This document shows positions 63,488 through 64,000 of a stretch of DNA of 64,000 nucleotides, piece after piece. Numbering within the stretch: the stretch's first letter is position 1; each line of letters begins with the position of its first letter. Origin of the DNA: Salinicoccus roseus. Lineage in GTDB: Bacteria; Bacillota; Bacilli; Staphylococcales; Salinicoccaceae. The translations under genes were made by a program, and so were the position numbers. The stretch lies in assembly GCF_003814515.1 (NCBI RefSeq), contig NZ_RKQJ01000001.1:806001-870000 (forward strand), in the 5' to 3' direction. The notes beneath the pieces were generated by a model. The model did no database searches, had not been told where the DNA came from, and was given only the letters and a program-made list of their open reading frames with translations.

Positions 63488-64000
63488 TTACTTATTTTGG
63501 GATGGCGCTTCTTGCCAATGTCCTTCTATTTTTTTATTGCTGAAACGATTATCGAGGTACAGTTCAATCTCTTCAAGTGTCTTTCCATTCGTTTCATAAA
63601 GTACATATTTTGCAAAAAGGAAACCGATTGCGCAAATAGCTGCAAAGAGGAAGAAGATGCTGCTCAAACCAATACTACTCATAAGAATAGGGAAGAAAAG
63701 CGCCACTACAATGTTCCCAAGCCAGTTGACCATCGATGCAATCCCTGTTGCCATCCCTCTCACATTACTAGGGAACAGCTCTCCGACTACTATCCATGTA
63801 ACTGCTGCCCATGAGTATGCGTAAAAGATGACGTATAGACAGATGAATACGAAAACAAGAGTGATGGCCCACGTATATCCGCTTTGTGTGTAGGGATAGA
63901 TCAATCCTACAAGAAGGAGACAAGTCCCCATCCCCAGCGATCCCGTCATGAACAGGGTTCTTCGTTTAAACCTATCTACAACTAATAGTGTGATGATTGT
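63488..64000 (-). CDS. Sugar porter MFS transporter (N-terminal part outside window)
   Basis: The C-terminal 170 residues are visible; the frame stays open to the right edge (LLVVDRFKRRTLF, the R-G-R-R-type loop). ELFPSNVRGMATGIAS is the sugar-porter PESPR-like motif region, and YETNGKTLEEIELYLD the ETKGxTLEEI signature at the cytosolic end. Imports a hexose or similar sugar with a cation. AT-rich like galM and 17 bases upstream of it in the same direction, so co-transcribed. Confidence 0.93.
   Translation of the reverse strand, partial: TIITLLVVDRFKRRTLFMTGSLGMGTCLLLVGLIYPYTQSGYTWAITLVFVFICLYVIFYAYSWAAVTWIVVGELFPSNVRGMATGIASMVNWLGNIVVALFFPILMSSIGLSSIFFLFAAICAIGFLFAKYVLYETNGKTLEEIELYLDNRFSNKKIEGHWQEAPSQNK

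Overview
The window reads as a chromosomal segment of a member of the Staphylococcaceae with moderate-to-high G+C content, most likely Salinicoccus or a close relative. The left half follows the Staphylococcus aureus core order as I remember it: pdhAB, ykyA, def, rpoY-rnjA, a ktrA/ktrC-type gene, cydAB, ptsHI, an AuxA-like gene, the pur genes and folD. The base composition is far too GC-rich for Staphylococcus itself. The genus is an inference; no rRNA gene is present.

Left, 1-16.5 kb: pyruvate dehydrogenase E1 (pdhB runs off the left edge), the YkyA lipoprotein, peptide deformylase, RNA polymerase epsilon subunit overlapping RNase J1, a potassium-uptake gating subunit, cytochrome bd oxidase, an MFS transporter, HPr/Enzyme I, an rRNA methyltransferase coupled to an arginase-fold enzyme, and the probable lipoteichoic-acid stability factor AuxA.

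16.9-28.1 kb: a complete leftward de novo purine operon, purE-K-C-S-Q-L-F-M-N-H-D. Its genes overlap by 1-22 bases except at the purF/purM junction (1-base gap) and before purD, where an intrinsic-terminator-like hairpin sits. folD diverges from purE across a candidate PurR operator.

29-41 kb: accessory and stress genes. These include a NERD protein, a Ca2+/cation antiporter, a nitrosative-stress cluster (flavohaemoprotein hmp, divergent nsrR and a well-formed NsrR operator), a DJ-1/PfpI protein, and a run of three tiny hydrophilic proteins, one of them CsbD, each behind its own SigB-type promoter. A fourth such gene lies at 16.5 kb.

41-62 kb: transport and amidohydrolase genes. There are two M20D amidohydrolase paralogues, one coupled to a YfcC-type carrier, the other in an operon with a DUF5058/partner membrane pair and a carbamoylase-like M20 hydrolase. 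Other genes are DASS/SLC13 transporters, a GltS-like symporter, acetamidase, glutathione peroxidase, SelO, and a luciferase-like monooxygenase overlapping its FMN reductase. The last 1.5 kb (galM and a sugar transporter) is markedly AT-richer and may be acquired.

The most unusual feature is a family of 41-bp imperfect palindromic intergenic repeats. It occurs at six places in both orientations, as tandem arrays of up to five units with an exact 41-bp period, mostly between convergent genes. I do not recognise this family. An AT-rich 1.1-kb stretch (45.7-46.9 kb) has no gene but holds two tandem leftward terminators, which suggests a leader RNA or small RNA.
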